The notes under the pieces are model-generated. The model was not told where the DNA came from. It did not search any database and worked only from the letters and a program-made list of their open reading frames with translations. A stretch of DNA of 20,406 bases from Mastigamoeba balamuthi (taxonomy: Eukaryota > Evosea > Mastigamoebida > Mastigamoebidae). Position 1 is the stretch's first letter; each line of letters begins with the position of its first letter. The translations under genes and the position numbers were made by a program. This document shows positions 1 to 9,121 of this stretch, piece by piece. Location: assembly GCA_902651635.1 (NCBI GenBank), contig CACRSC010000010.1, positions 1,037,048 to 1,057,453 of the forward strand. The letters run 5' to 3'.

Positions 1-76
1 CGCGTAGCGAAGGCCTGCGTAGCGGTGCGTAGTTCGACCATTCGCTACGCACCGCTACGCAAGCCTTCGCTACGCG
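1..76. repeat. near-perfect inverted repeat (hairpin)
   Basis: Positions 1-32 and 45-76 are reverse complements with a single mismatch (position 15 against its partner), separated by a 12-nt loop at 33-44. Both arms are built from the short motif CTACGCACCGCTACGC joined to an AAGCCTTCGCTACGCG segment. The arm begins at the very edge of the window, so the repeat may continue to the left. It is CpG-rich, unlike the related repeats that follow it, and looks like the youngest or best-kept copy of the family. Confidence 0.9.
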
Positions 77-79
77 CCG

Positions 80-260
80 CAACATGCTTGACGTGTATGC
101 ATTGCTATGTGGGCCTTGCTACATACTGCTGCTACATGTGGGTCCACTATACTGCATAGTGAAGGGTGTATAGCAGTGCATAGTTTTACCATCTGCTATG
201 TATCACTATGCAGGCCTTCACTACGCACTGCTACACAGGATCTGCTATGGTATGTAGCAG
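80..260. repeat. decayed copies of the short hairpin repeat
   Basis: The stretch repeats degenerate forms of the 1-76 motif, such as GCTATGTGGGCCTTGCTAC, CTGCTATGTATCACTATGC and CTTCACTACGCACTGCTAC. Most changes from the CpG-rich version are C to T or G to A. Positions 194-230 also have an inverted partner at 3342-3378. Confidence 0.7.
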
Positions 261-554
261 CACCCTTCACTTCGAGAGGAAAAAGAGTCACAGAGTTCCA
301 CTACCTTTTGTCACAGACATTGCCTTGGGTTCAAGGACAGGAGATGACGGGATGATGGTGATGATAGGTCCTGTGCAGCCCTTGTTTCTCTGTGCCTTGT
401 CCTTCTTCTTCTTCTTGCTCTCTGCCACATGAGAGCTGGTGCTCTGGGCTTTTAGGCTTGGGGCAGCTCGTTTTGTGAAGAAAAAACACACAAATGACAT
501 CATTGGGATTACTATTAGTGTTGGAGAAATCCTTGATATAGTTCTGCTAGGAAT
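261..554. other. no gene seen
   Basis: AT-richer sequence with short open frames on both strands, none with convincing protein-like content or repeat support. It includes a TCTTCTTCTTCTTC-like pyrimidine run near 400-420. I see nothing assignable here. Confidence 0.5.
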
Positions 555-725
555 AGCAAAGGGTCCGCTACACAGTGTAGCAGAAGTACCAATGTAGCAG
601 CGCATAGTGGAATGCACTATAAAGTGCATTCCACTACGTGCTGCTATGCAAAAAGTTCCACTACAGTATGTAGTAGAGGGTCTGCTATACACTGTAGAAG
701 AAGCACCTCTCACTACAACATTAGA
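555..725. repeat. second cluster of short hairpin repeats
   Basis: The cluster holds several small palindromes of the same CTAC/GTAG type. Positions 567-581 form a 7-bp-arm hairpin (GCTACAC and GTGTAGC around one base), 595-646 form a large palindrome described separately, and further TACACTGTAG-like pieces lie near 660-700. Confidence 0.7.
595..646. repeat. 24-bp-arm palindrome with 4-nt loop
   Basis: Arm 595-618 and arm 623-646 are reverse complements at 22 of 24 positions, with a loop at 619-622. The two mismatches are both transitions and lie in one spot: one arm reads CGCA where the other, complemented, reads CACG. Both can be derived from CGCG by loss of a different CpG. Confidence 0.9.
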
Positions 726-985
726 TTTCCATTGGAGGTCCATATCATCTCACACAAATTCTGCACACGTGGGTTCATGGAGGACTCTGCACCTCCAGGT
801 GCCATATCTGCTATCCATGCCACAGCAGCAGCAGCACCAGGATCAATGGAATCCAGCCACCACTACCTTGTCATCCACGGTCCACTGTGCTTATCTTTAT
901 CTTTTATTGCAGCATACCCTTTGTGCTCCTGCCCTGCTGGACATCTGCTAGACTGTGCAGAGTACTGGCCATATGCATCCAGGTT
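726..985. other. no gene seen
   Basis: CpG-poor sequence between the repeat cluster and the stop of the broken minus-strand gene. It contains a short CAG run near 824-837 and nothing else recognisable. It may be the 3' flank of that gene. Confidence 0.4.
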
Positions 986-2790
986 TCATAAAGCTCTGGA
1001 TTGCACGTGTTCCTCGATGCTGTCTTTGTGATGACACCCTGTATGACCTTCAGTGTCTGGGCACAAACAACTGGCAGTGGTCCAAACCTGTCTATGTTGT
1101 CGGAAAAGTGGCAAGGGAGGTGGTTGTAGTATAAGGGCATGTAAGGACCATACTCTGAATGTCTTCTCCTCTCTGTGCCACCATCCTCTGCTTTCTCTGG
1201 ACAGATTTTTTTGCAGTTGCTCCAGCTGTTTCTTTCCTGTGATGTCCAGTAGCACCTTCCACCACTTGACTGAGATGATCAGCAGTGAGTGCACTGTCCC
1301 TGTGAGGCACATATACTCCAGCCACTCATCTGGGACCAGTTCCCATAGCAGTATCTGGGCCACAGCAGCAAAGTTAAAGTACTTATAGCACCTTCATGGC
1401 TCAAAGACCGTGACTGGTCTGAGGGCCATGCTGCTTCTGAGCTCCTTCCTGAGGCACACAATTCACACCCTGTTGTGCAGAATTTTCCTTCCTGTCTCGT
1501 CCATGATGCTGCTGCTCTGCATCAAAGCTGCAAGGACTGGCTTCATGTCCCATGGCAGTTTATGCATTGGCTCTCTTGGCTGGCACAGAAAGGGATTCTT
1601 TATGTAGAAGAACGTGGGATTGCAGATAGTTGTCATCATCAGTGCCACTTCATTCAGGGCAGCTTGTGCTGCCACCACAGTATGGGCCTTGGCTGCCTTT
1701 TCTATTGACCTTCTGGATTGTGCAATATCTTGTGGGCACTTTAGGTCAGAGAAGTCCTTACGACTGCTCAGGCAATCTGTGCATGGCCTGTCAGACTCTC
1801 TTCCTCCTGGGGATTTTACAGACACGTTCTTGCACTGCTTCATATCGTCTGCTTGCTGGGATACCACAAATGCATAAATCCAACAGATTTCACGTTCTCC
1901 ACACAGCATTCTAATACCAATGCGTGACAGAATCAGGAACTCTGACTGAAGATCAGCTCTGGCATCGTACATATCATTTGACAGTCCATACAGCTCTCTT
2001 ACCAACAGCTGGGTCATGGGAAGCCCTGCCCAATTCCGTGTCATGTTCAGGATCTTGATGAGTCACAACTCTTTGCTTTCCTTGTGAACTTGGGCCTTGT
2101 CCTGGTACTCCTGCAGAGCAATGACTATAGGCTTCCCTTCACGCCCCAGGGATTTGTGCAGTGCACCTGCCTTTGTGCACACTGTCTGAAATCCCACACT
2201 GAAGAAGTACTTATTTACTATGTCTGCCTTGGTCTTCTCTACCTCCTCTGGGGCCCTGATCACAATGGTCTCTGCTATGCATGCTATGTTCAGCATGCTG
2301 TGAAGCCAGCTAATGACACTGTGTAGGATATGCTTGCTGTACAGCTTCTTCCCCACAGCTGGTCTCACCTACGGTATCACTTCACTGTACTCCTGCTTGA
2401 TGTAGTTCGAGACCGTGACTGAGGTTCTCTTCTTTCCGTTGATAAAGGCCACAACCAGATCTATCTGGGCATCAGTTATCTTGCTCTTCAACTTCCACAG
2501 TGCGAGGACTTCCCATGGGATGTGCAGCTGAGATGCTATGGGCCCTGGGAGTGTGGCCAGAGGCAGGCCTGCTGTACCGTTTTCAGCACTGTCTTCTGCT
2601 GTTTTCCCACAATGACCCTTGTCTCCTTCCAGCTGCAGTGCTTACTCTTCATGGGCAGTCCTTGGCAGTTGCTTCTCATCTGGCATCCCCTTCATTGCTG
2701 CCTCGGCCACTATGGCAGCAAACTGCCTGGACTGGCTGATATGGCTCCACTCTCTCTTTGCTGCTCTTATAAATGTTAATAATGTGAATT
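986..2790 (-). pseudogene. broken transposase-like gene
   Basis: One minus-strand frame keeps protein-like composition from about 2790 down to 986 but is cut by at least five in-frame stops, after the residues TAHEE, YSEVIP, HKESKEL, ILHNRV and TVFEP. The last three open pieces are 101, 193 and 125 codons and all share the frame, so no frameshift is needed. Late in the frame it reads PREPMHKLPW, then a run of hydrophobic and aromatic residues including LLWELVPDEWLEYM. This recalls the P-D-x-MH motif and following 'height/length' region of Tnp2-type and related large DNA transposases. That family match is from memory of the motif pattern and is weak. The flanking inverted repeats support a transposon origin. 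The region has very few CpG dinucleotides. Confidence 0.5.
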
Positions 2791-3179
2791 AAATAGTGTT
2801 CTAAATAAATACATGTGCTGTTCATAACAAACTGGTGTTTGTTATCTGCTGCTTTGGCCTGGCTCCAGGCAGCTGCCCTGTCTGCAACGAACAGAGCAGA
2901 TCATCTGCCTGATGTTGCGTTCCATTTCTCGGGGTGATGGTGACTGCCCATGTGCCCAGCCCTTTGCAGGTGCTACTGCAACGTGAAGTACCTATTACAT
3001 GCACTGCAGTAGTATGCCTTGTGCTCCCTGTCAACATCTCTCTGATATTGCCTGAATGTTATCTCTGTGCAAGGCTCATCTGCTGCTGATTTCTGACAAC
3101 CTGCTTCCCTTTGCATTGCTGTCTGTTCAGCTAGCACAGCACACAAATGATGTAAACTGCAAAACTATCCGCCATTGAA
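2791..3179. other. no gene seen
   Basis: Sequence upstream of the broken gene and inside the right repeat array, presumably its former 5' region. It begins AT-rich (2775-2830) and is otherwise unremarkable. Confidence 0.4.
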
Positions 3180-3410
3180 TACTGATACTACAGCTACATG
3201 CCACTACACAACACACTGCTACGGACATCTTTCACTATGTGCCACTACATGTGAGTCCACTACATGCCACTATGAACATCCATCACTACACACTGCGACG
3301 CACCTTCTGCTACATGGTGCTATGCATCTATGCTTCAGCTACAGTGCGTAGTGGAGGCCTGTGTAGTGGCATGTAGCACACATGCTTACACTATGGAACG
3401 TTAACGTGAT
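3180..3410. repeat. right-hand array of decayed hairpin repeats
   Basis: The array carries repeated forms of CCACTACATGC, CTACACACTGC and GTGCGTAGTGG in both orientations, the same family as 1-260 and 555-725. The block 3342-3378 is the inverted partner of 194-230. Confidence 0.75.
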
Positions 3411-3479
3411 CAACGTGCATAGGCGAACTCGGTTCTCTTAATGTAAAGTCTTTATCTCAATTAGTCAGTGCCCTACAAT

Positions 3480-3809
3480 GTCACTGCAGCTTGCTGACGA
3501 CACCCCAGAAATCAAATATCACCACCCAGATGATGGTGCTGTGCCTCTTTCTTTCTGCACTGCCTTTGCCAAGGATGTCGAACTTGATTCCTGTGGAAAT
3601 GCACCAACAATAGTATCTGCACTCTTTACACTCTTCACCATGAAGACTAACTGGCCCTGATCGCCTGCAAGTGCTCGCCTGACAGTACATACGAAAAGCA
3701 CCTGAGAGAGCTCGAGCAGCTGATGCAGTAAAACCACACCCAGCTTATTGTGCTCCAGCAGTTGCTCACACTGGCCCTTCTGGGCTTGCCACATGGAGCA
3801 CAGTTGTGA
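3480..3809 (+). pseudogene. relict of gene A (5' flank fused to last exon)
   Basis: Positions 3651-3809 align without gaps to 14328-14486, the end of intact gene A: 147 of 159 bases agree. A CAG-CAA-AAC stretch of the intact gene reads CAG-TAA-AAC here, so the leucine-rich helix is cut by a stop. Upstream, 3560-3595 (TGTCGAACTTGATTCC and neighbours) resembles 13175-13205, which lies before gene A. The whole middle of the gene is missing, and the copy is an internal deletion joining the 5' flank to the final exon. Eleven of the 12 differences in the aligned part are C to T or G to A relative to the intact copy. Confidence 0.8.
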
Positions 3810-4454
3810 TTGTTATGATCTCGTCCATTTCCATTCATCTAATCATGCTTACCAGTGCATCAGTACGGAACCAACGTGTATATTCCAACATTTGAATTCA
3901 AAGGGTCTGATGGCTGCACTAAGCGAGGTTCTCTCGTCCACCCATGAGGAACATCATTTAATTCTACATACCATTCATCCAGCAGAAAAAATTCCACAAG
4001 AGTTATCAGTACAACTGTAACAGAATCACTCGAAATCTCATCCATTCAACTGCTTCTTGTGTGGAAAAAATGACCGAGAACACAGAGCAAGGCCCTGCAC
4101 CACAGCTCTCAGCAGGTGCTGTGCTGCGTGCTGCCATTGCCGAATCTCATAGGAGCCACAGCAACCAGTGGCGTGGGAGCTCAGCCCTTTTGTGTTGCAG
4201 CTGATCAGTTATTCCTCAAATCTGCCCATGCACTTGGTTACTGCCTCTCTGGGACCACTCAGAGCTGGCTGGCATCAGAGTCACTCAGTGCCTGCTGCTC
4301 TCACCACATAGTCAAAAAGGACAGTCAGCACTGAGGCTCTTAACCTACATCATCCAAAATGACGTCCTCTACACAGTCACGGCTCCTGCCTGCAAGGCTC
4401 ACATGCCACACACCAGCTCTGCTGTGATCACAGTCTCTCTCTTAATCACAGCAG
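3810..4454. other. spacer between A relict and B relict
   Basis: Positions 3825-3890 (CATCAGTACGGAACCAA and neighbours) match the segment before B2 near 7345-7400 and a piece near 10745-10800, so this is part of the duplicated unit. A 72-codon frame at 4116-4334 has no support in the other copies. No gene is called. Confidence 0.5.
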
Positions 4455-4975
4455 GTGATGGCCGAAATTCTTAAGCTGCCAGATGCTGTGATGGACTGGT
4501 GGACCCACACAGACATCACGAGTTTATTCACCAACATGCTGTTCTGGTGTGCCCACTGGCTCTCGCTTGGCCAGTTCCAGGGCCAGTCTTTCGAGTGGGA
4601 AGGCCTCACTGTGCAGAAGCCCGAGAAGGCCTGGAAGAACTCCAAGGATGTTGTGCAGCAGCCCTGGCATCTGAACTGCTTCATGCACTTGTGCTGGATG
4701 CACTGCTACTCAAGAGGTCGGGGCCAGGGAGTGTCTGTGCTGCAAATGGATAGGGCACCAGAAGCTGTCCACTGTCGTGACTGCAGGTAACCTCTGTATG
4801 CAATTGGGGGAGACAATACTGTGAGGCATTGGGCATCCTGTAGGCTTCGATCTGCGAGGAACAAGACGAGGAGATGTCTCCAGCACTACTTCAGCCTGGT
4901 CTCGGCACGCTAGACTGTCGCCCTTCATTCCGCAGTACGGCTGCTTCCCCAACCCTTTCCATTGTGTCACATATA
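4455..4975 (+). pseudogene. decayed copy of the B reading frame (B1)
   Basis: About 4655-4975 is homologous to 7612-7930, including nearly identical runs such as GGCATCTGAACTG and CGATCTGCGAGGAACAAGAC. The open frame of B2 is broken here by small indels; for example, extra bases occur near 4800-4815. Many substitutions are transitions: CGCGAATGG in B2 corresponds to TGCAAATGG here, and GCTGCGGGC to ACTGCAGGT. It is most likely a dead copy of whatever B2 encodes. Confidence 0.65.
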
Positions 4976-5529
4976 GGCTGAGCAGATTTGGTCAAGCTAC
5001 GGCAGCTGCTGTGCTGCCCTACAACTGCCATTAAAGCACTGCTCTCAAACATGTATCAATGAGTTGCAAGCGTCTCTGACGTCTGAAGCCTGAGCTCCTC
5101 CTTTCCACACAATATTAGTAAGTTCTCCGAAATGCAAGGTTTATTATCACAGTCACCGACTTCCATGGCAGGCCCAAGAGCAGTGCACAGACAACTCTCA
5201 CAATATATCGGATTGTCTGTGAATCGGAATTGGACTGTCTCTAACTTCAGAATGGCCATCCGAATTGCACTGCCTCTTTACCTCCGACAGGACTTTGCAC
5301 TCTTATTCCTGCTCTCCGACCACGGAATAAGTGAAAAATGCATTTCCATTTGCGGGCTCGCTCTGGAATGGGAATACTCTGTAGTGGCTTAAGACGCTAC
5401 ATCAGTTCTCACGCCTTCCACAAATGAGCCACACTGATTTTTCTGCCTAGATTCTTACTTTTTCCAGTTCCATTTAGGGCTTTCTTGATCACCGGAACTA
5501 TGTTCAGTCCAGAACGGTCAGAGCTGAGA
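4976..5529. other. conserved spacer downstream of B1
   Basis: The sequence GAGCAGATTTGGTCAAGC opens a stretch shared with 7930 onward and 10893 onward. Further short matches to the B2 spacer follow: AGAATGGCCAT with CCGAATTGCAC near 5250, and TTCCATTTAGGGCTTTCTTG near 5465 against 8340-8365. No reading frame is shared between the copies, so it looks non-coding. Confidence 0.55.
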
Positions 5530-5900
5530 CCGCAAAGTCACAGCCAACTTGCCCCAGGTGTTGGCGGCTGTGAGCAGAGGCTCAAAGAACTGTCCACCGC
5601 CTGGTCTGTTGCGATGCGAATTCAGCGATTGGAAATGCTCGATGCGGCCTCGGCGACCCTCGCGATGTTTGTGTCGGCTGTGGGATTGGATTTGAATTGC
5701 ACCCCCAAATTCAGCACTTTGGACAATAGAGGTGTGCCCTCAGTACGTACTCCTGTGCGCCCTCCTCACTGTGAACTGTGGCAGCCTGAACAGCCGCGGC
5801 AGAGCGGGAGTTGAGACGAAATTCCTCCAGAAAGAGCCGAGTGCTGGTGCGCTGAACTTTTCATTGATGTGTAAGAAAACAACAGAAGGCCCGGCACCAA
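5530..5900. repeat. conserved block D, copy 1
   Basis: This block, between B1 and the 3' end of C1, has a homologue at about 10960-11350. Shared runs include GCTGTGGGATTGGATTTGAATTG (given in part), ACGAAATTCCTCCA and the block just before the C stop. A plus-strand frame reads through 5485-5814 (with CEQRLKELSTAW), and a minus-strand frame is more open in the second copy, but neither frame is conserved in both. It may be the 3' untranslated region of C plus spacer, or a further broken gene. Confidence 0.55.
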
Positions 5901-5926
5901 GCCGGAAACCTCAGCTGGAGGGTACA

Positions 5927-7083
5927 TCAGAAGCGAGTCTGCTGGAGCGCACCCGCGAGGGCCAACGCGAGGAGGTTCTGCAGGAGGAGAGCCCGTGCCA
6001 GGGCTTCCCTGCGCAAATTCTCCAGCTCCCCCATTTGCCTGGCGAGCAGCTGCGGACCACCCGCCCCTGCATCCCCCTGCGCGTTGCCACACTCCCCCTC
6101 GATGGAGCTCTCGATCGGCCCCTGCTCAACCTCGCCAGGAGTGGGCGCGGGCGCAGGGGCGGCTCTCTGCTGCTCTCTCTGTGCTGCTGGCGCCTGCTGC
6201 ACTGACGAGCCCACTAACAGGAAGGGGCTGCTGCTGCTCTGCGGGGACTCGTGCGCGGCGCCCTCCTGCGCCGGCTGCGGCGGAGCAGCACCACAGCAGC
6301 GCAGTGGCGGGCTCGGCACGGGGGTCGGAGGGGAGAGCTGGGCACCAGGGGCCGGGGACGAGCGGGACCTGAAGACCTGCAACGCACTTTTGGAGCAGAG
6401 CTGCAGGCGGTCGCTCTGCAGGCGGCTCACCACGGCGCCCCGCGCGTTGGCGATCTCCAGCAGCAGCACCACCTCGCCCCCCAGGTGTAGCCTCGACGAG
6501 TTGCACCACCTGCCGCCTCGGCGCGCGTGAGCACATGGGGCGAGGGGAGCAGAGAGCATGGGGGGAAACAGCGCACGATCTGCATCGGTCAAACACAAAC
6601 ACCACCTCGTCCCCCTGCCACAGGGGCACCGGGGCCTCGCGTGCGCACTCGACAGACACGTTGGGCCTGCTGACGGGGACGCAGCACCGGGGGCATGGCT
6701 CGAGCGCTGAGGAGAACGCAGAGAAGAGTTTTGTGTTATCGGTGGGTTAGTTTTTCGGGGCACAGAAAAGCCTTGGGCGAAATTCGTACGGCGGTCTTCG
6801 CAGCAGTTGAGGAGCACAGCCCTCCGCCCAGACTCCCACACGTTCTCCGGTGACACAGCGTTGCTCGCGAGCCACGCGGCCTTCGCGATGACGCGCACCT
6901 GCGTGGCCGGGAGGACACCACATATTATAAGGCCACCCGGGGCAATGCCCACGCGGAGCGGGCAGCCGACGACGCTGGAACCGAGGGGACTGGCCCAGAG
7001 GGGTGGCGTACCTCAAACGCTGCTGTGCGGAATATGCGTGTCTGCGATACTCGCAATCGCGGCACTACGTTCCTGGCTGACAT
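5927..7083 (-). CDS. C1: four-exon gene of an unrecognised cysteine-motif family
   Basis: Proposed exons, 5' to 3' on the minus strand, are 7083-7012, 6898-6790, 6706-6577 and 6509-5927. Donors are GTACGCC, GTACG and GTGCG and acceptors end CAG; phases are 0, 1 and 2. The product is 297 aa starting MSARNVV. In order it has RIFRTAAFE, the helix-like segment around ENVWESGRRAVLL, PCPRCC, QGDEVVFVFDRC, CNSSRLHLGGEVVLLLEI, LCSKSALQVF, a Pro/Ser/Gln-rich linker of about 100 residues, and a leucine-rich C-terminal helix (LLLQNLLALALAG). I do not recognise the family. The alternating hydrophobic core suggests a beta domain, and the cysteines could bind metal; both are inference. An upstream exon cannot be excluded, because gene A has a longer N-terminus. 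Confidence 0.6.
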
Positions 7084-7321
7084 TGGGGCTGAACCGACAA
7101 GTGGCGTGAAGAATCACTCCTCCCCACTCTTTTACTGGTGGCAGCGTGTTTGCACCGGTGGTCCGCCATGATGATGGGCATCCGGCATTCCAGAGTGAAT
7201 AGTGCGGGAACAGTGTGCCTGTCTCCCAGTGAGTTGAAAACAACAGCAAAAAGCTCTCCTCACTTCAAAGGGGCCGTAAACTGGAAATCAGGTGTACATT
7301 CCGAGATTCTGAGAGTGGTTT
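7084..7321. promoter_or_regulatory. conserved spacer upstream of C1
   Basis: The spacer is shared with the region upstream of C3 (12590-12930) and more loosely C2 (10330-10600). Shared runs include GTGGTCCGCCATGATGATG, CAGAGTGAATAGTGCGGGAAC and AGGTGTACATTCCGAG. No frame is shared. It probably holds the C promoter and 5' leader. No TATA-like box was identified. Confidence 0.4.
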
Positions 7322-7930
7322 GTGAAATTGTCGTGGAATGATCTCACTGATTCCCATTCATCCGTCCGCGCTCATCAGCGTATCAATACAGAACCAGGCA
7401 AAGCTGTGTTTCAGGCCGCGCACCACAGGCTGGGGGCCTCGTTGCCCGTGGCGTTGCTTGACGTGCCCACACTGCACGAAATCCTATTGCTCACCACTTC
7501 CGAGCAGCTATCGCTCCTCTCCAGCCGGGTCTCCGAGCCCCTCTTGATTCTTCCCGCAATCCCGCCAATTGACGGCGAGAGGGAAAGTGAGAAGCCCAGG
7601 ATGCCGTGGATGACAGCAGCCCTGGCATCTGAACTGGTCCACGCACTTGTGCTGGATGCGCTTCTCGCTGCCACTCAAGAGATCGGAGCCAGGAACCGTC
7701 TGTGCCGCGAATGGATGGGGCACCAGGGGCTGTCTGCCGTCGTTGCTGCGGGCAACCTCTGTGAGCAATTGGGGTGTGAGGCATTGGGCATCCTGTGGGC
7801 TTCGATCTGCGAGGAACAAGACGAGGAGATGTCTCCAGCACTACTTCAGCCTGGTCTCGACGCTAGATTGTCGCCCTTCATCCCACAGTACGGACCGCTT
7901 TCGCGGCCCTTTTCAGAGTGTCACATGTGA
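7322..7930 (+). CDS. B2: most intact copy of the B reading frame, unknown function
   Basis: A plus-strand frame is open from about 7313 to a TGA at 7928-7930 (202 codons from 7322). The first ATG in it is at 7601, giving a 109-aa product starting MPWMTAALASEL; an upstream exon spliced near 7380 (CATCAG) is equally possible. The product is mostly helical in appearance, with LVLDALLAATQEIG, GCEALGILWASICEEQDEEM and a final SRPFSECHM. No known domain is recognised. B1 (broken) and B3 (only the tail) are other copies. Only one intact copy is present, so there is little evidence that the frame is selected; it could be chance within conserved spacer DNA. Confidence 0.35.
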   Translation: MKLSWNDLTDSHSSVRAHQRINTEPGKAVFQAAHHRLGASLPVALLDVPTLHEILLLTTSEQLSLLSSRVSEPLLILPAIPPIDGERESEKPRMPWMTAALASELVHALVLDALLAATQEIGARNRLCREWMGHQGLSAVVAAGNLCEQLGCEALGILWASICEEQDEEMSPALLQPGLDARLSPFIPQYGPLSRPFSECHM

Positions 7931-8440
7931 GCTGAGCAGATTTGGTCAAGCAACGGTGGCTGCTGTGCTGCTCTACAGCTGCCATCAAAGCACTGTCCGC
8001 AAACATGTGTCACTGAGAAGCCTCTCTAGGCAGCCCAAGAGCCTTGCCAGACAACTCTCCCGATTGCCGAGCGTTGCGAAGTGGAAAATGAATTTGCTCA
8101 AACGTCAGAATGGCCATTCCCGAATTGCACGATTTTCCTCGGTACCAAAAACAGTACTGGGTAATTTTTTCCGTGGGTGAAGAGCCGAAAGAAGAGCGAG
8201 GAGCATTTCCATTCGAGCGCTTTGGTGGGGGCATGATCTTTGCGTGGCTAGAGGCCATGCATCACGTCTCAAGCATCCCACAACTGGCCACACGTGGTAC
8301 TTGAGGTTTGCTGCCCCGTCCGTATTTCTAACTTTGCCTGTTCCATTGAGGGCTTTTTCTTCCCAGCGTTTACCCCCCTTGGGGGTCGTGTTGCAATTCG
8401 AGCAGCTTGTGTTGCTGATTTATGAAAAGTGAGCAGATTT
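7931..8440. other. conserved spacer downstream of B2
   Basis: The start (7930-8010) matches the B1 and B3 downstream regions closely, and later pieces match 5160-5480. An open plus-strand frame across 7647-8180 overlaps B2 out of frame and is not kept in the other copies, so no gene is called. Confidence 0.5.
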
Positions 8441-9121
8441 TTGTGTCTGTTTGAAGGGGCCGCAATGCCAAGGGGTCCCCGCTCGATCTCGGCACGGTTG
8501 CACAATGTGAGGGCCCTCTGCCATGCAACTGTGCGATGCTCGGCGTGTGCTGTTCGGCATGTTCGTCTTCGCCCACCCATGAGAACCACCACGAGAACTA
8601 AAAATAGAGCATAGATGAGCACGGGTGTGTGCTTCCCAAGCAGTTGGCACTCTTCCCCGTCGCTGGCAAGATGATGCCGACCTGAATGGCATTGCACGAG
8701 CTGACTGACACATCATGCAGGAGGGCAACTCAGGGCAAGTCGCAGCGTGCAAGAACTATCAGTTATTTTGCTTGTGCCCTTTTGGTGCGCTGGGTGGGCT
8801 GGTGCTGGCCCTTCATGCGAATCCGCTCCACAGGCTCCTGGCCTTCGAGCCGTTGATGACGCACGATGCGATGCCCGCGGCACCGATCCACAGCATCGGC
8901 ATCTCGTGCCGCGCGTCTGAGAGGGCTGTGTCATCTGCAGAGCCCAGGTGTGAGTAGTTGTGGGCCCACACAACCTCCCAAGCGGAGATCCCGGTGATCT
9001 CTCGAAGCCCTCACAACGGCCGCCCCACCAGTGGCACCAGTGCGTCCCGTTGCACGAGCTCTCGGCCTCCGACGAGCAGCTGGATGGGAACAGGGCCCCA
9101 ATGAACTGAGGGGAAGGGGGG
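8441..9121. other. unit-2-specific segment, no firm gene
   Basis: This stretch replaces block D in unit 2 and has no counterpart in the other units. On the minus strand, about 9012 to 8813, one frame reads like protein (AWEVVWAHNYSHLG, then MLWIGAAGIASCVING) but is bounded by stops and lacks an ATG. It could be an exon or a fragment of an unrelated broken gene. The segment ends in a G run directly before the N at 9122. Confidence 0.35.

Larger units (their letters stand above)
1..3410. mobile_element. probable dead DNA transposon bounded by inverted subterminal repeats
   Basis: Hairpin-repeat arrays at 1-725 and 3180-3410 enclose one broken minus-strand gene. A 37-nt block at 194-230 has an inverted match at 3342-3378 (30 of 37 identical, all seven differences transitions). 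Inverted terminal repeats around a single transposase-like gene is the usual layout of a cut-and-paste DNA transposon. The exact ends and any target-site duplication were not found; the left end may lie outside the window. Confidence 0.4.

Noticed and set aside
1-260. CRISPR-like array
   Set aside because: The repeats are irregular, inverted and unequally spaced, with no unique spacers of constant size, and the window is eukaryotic.
986-2790. The stops in the relict transposase as proof of C-to-T mutation, or as evidence for a reassigned genetic code
   Set aside because: Every stop codon is one C-to-T step from CAA, CAG or CGA, so this alone carries no information. Reassignment is unlikely because TAA, TAG and TGA all occur in the frame and the live genes end on TGA.
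5927-6952. Single 341-codon minus-strand frame over C1 (and similar 387- and 397-codon frames over C2 and C3) as unspliced proteins
   Set aside because: The conserved motifs lie in different frames on either side of consensus GT-AG sites, and splicing gives the same structure in A and all C copies. Open introns here reflect low stop frequency in GC-rich DNA.
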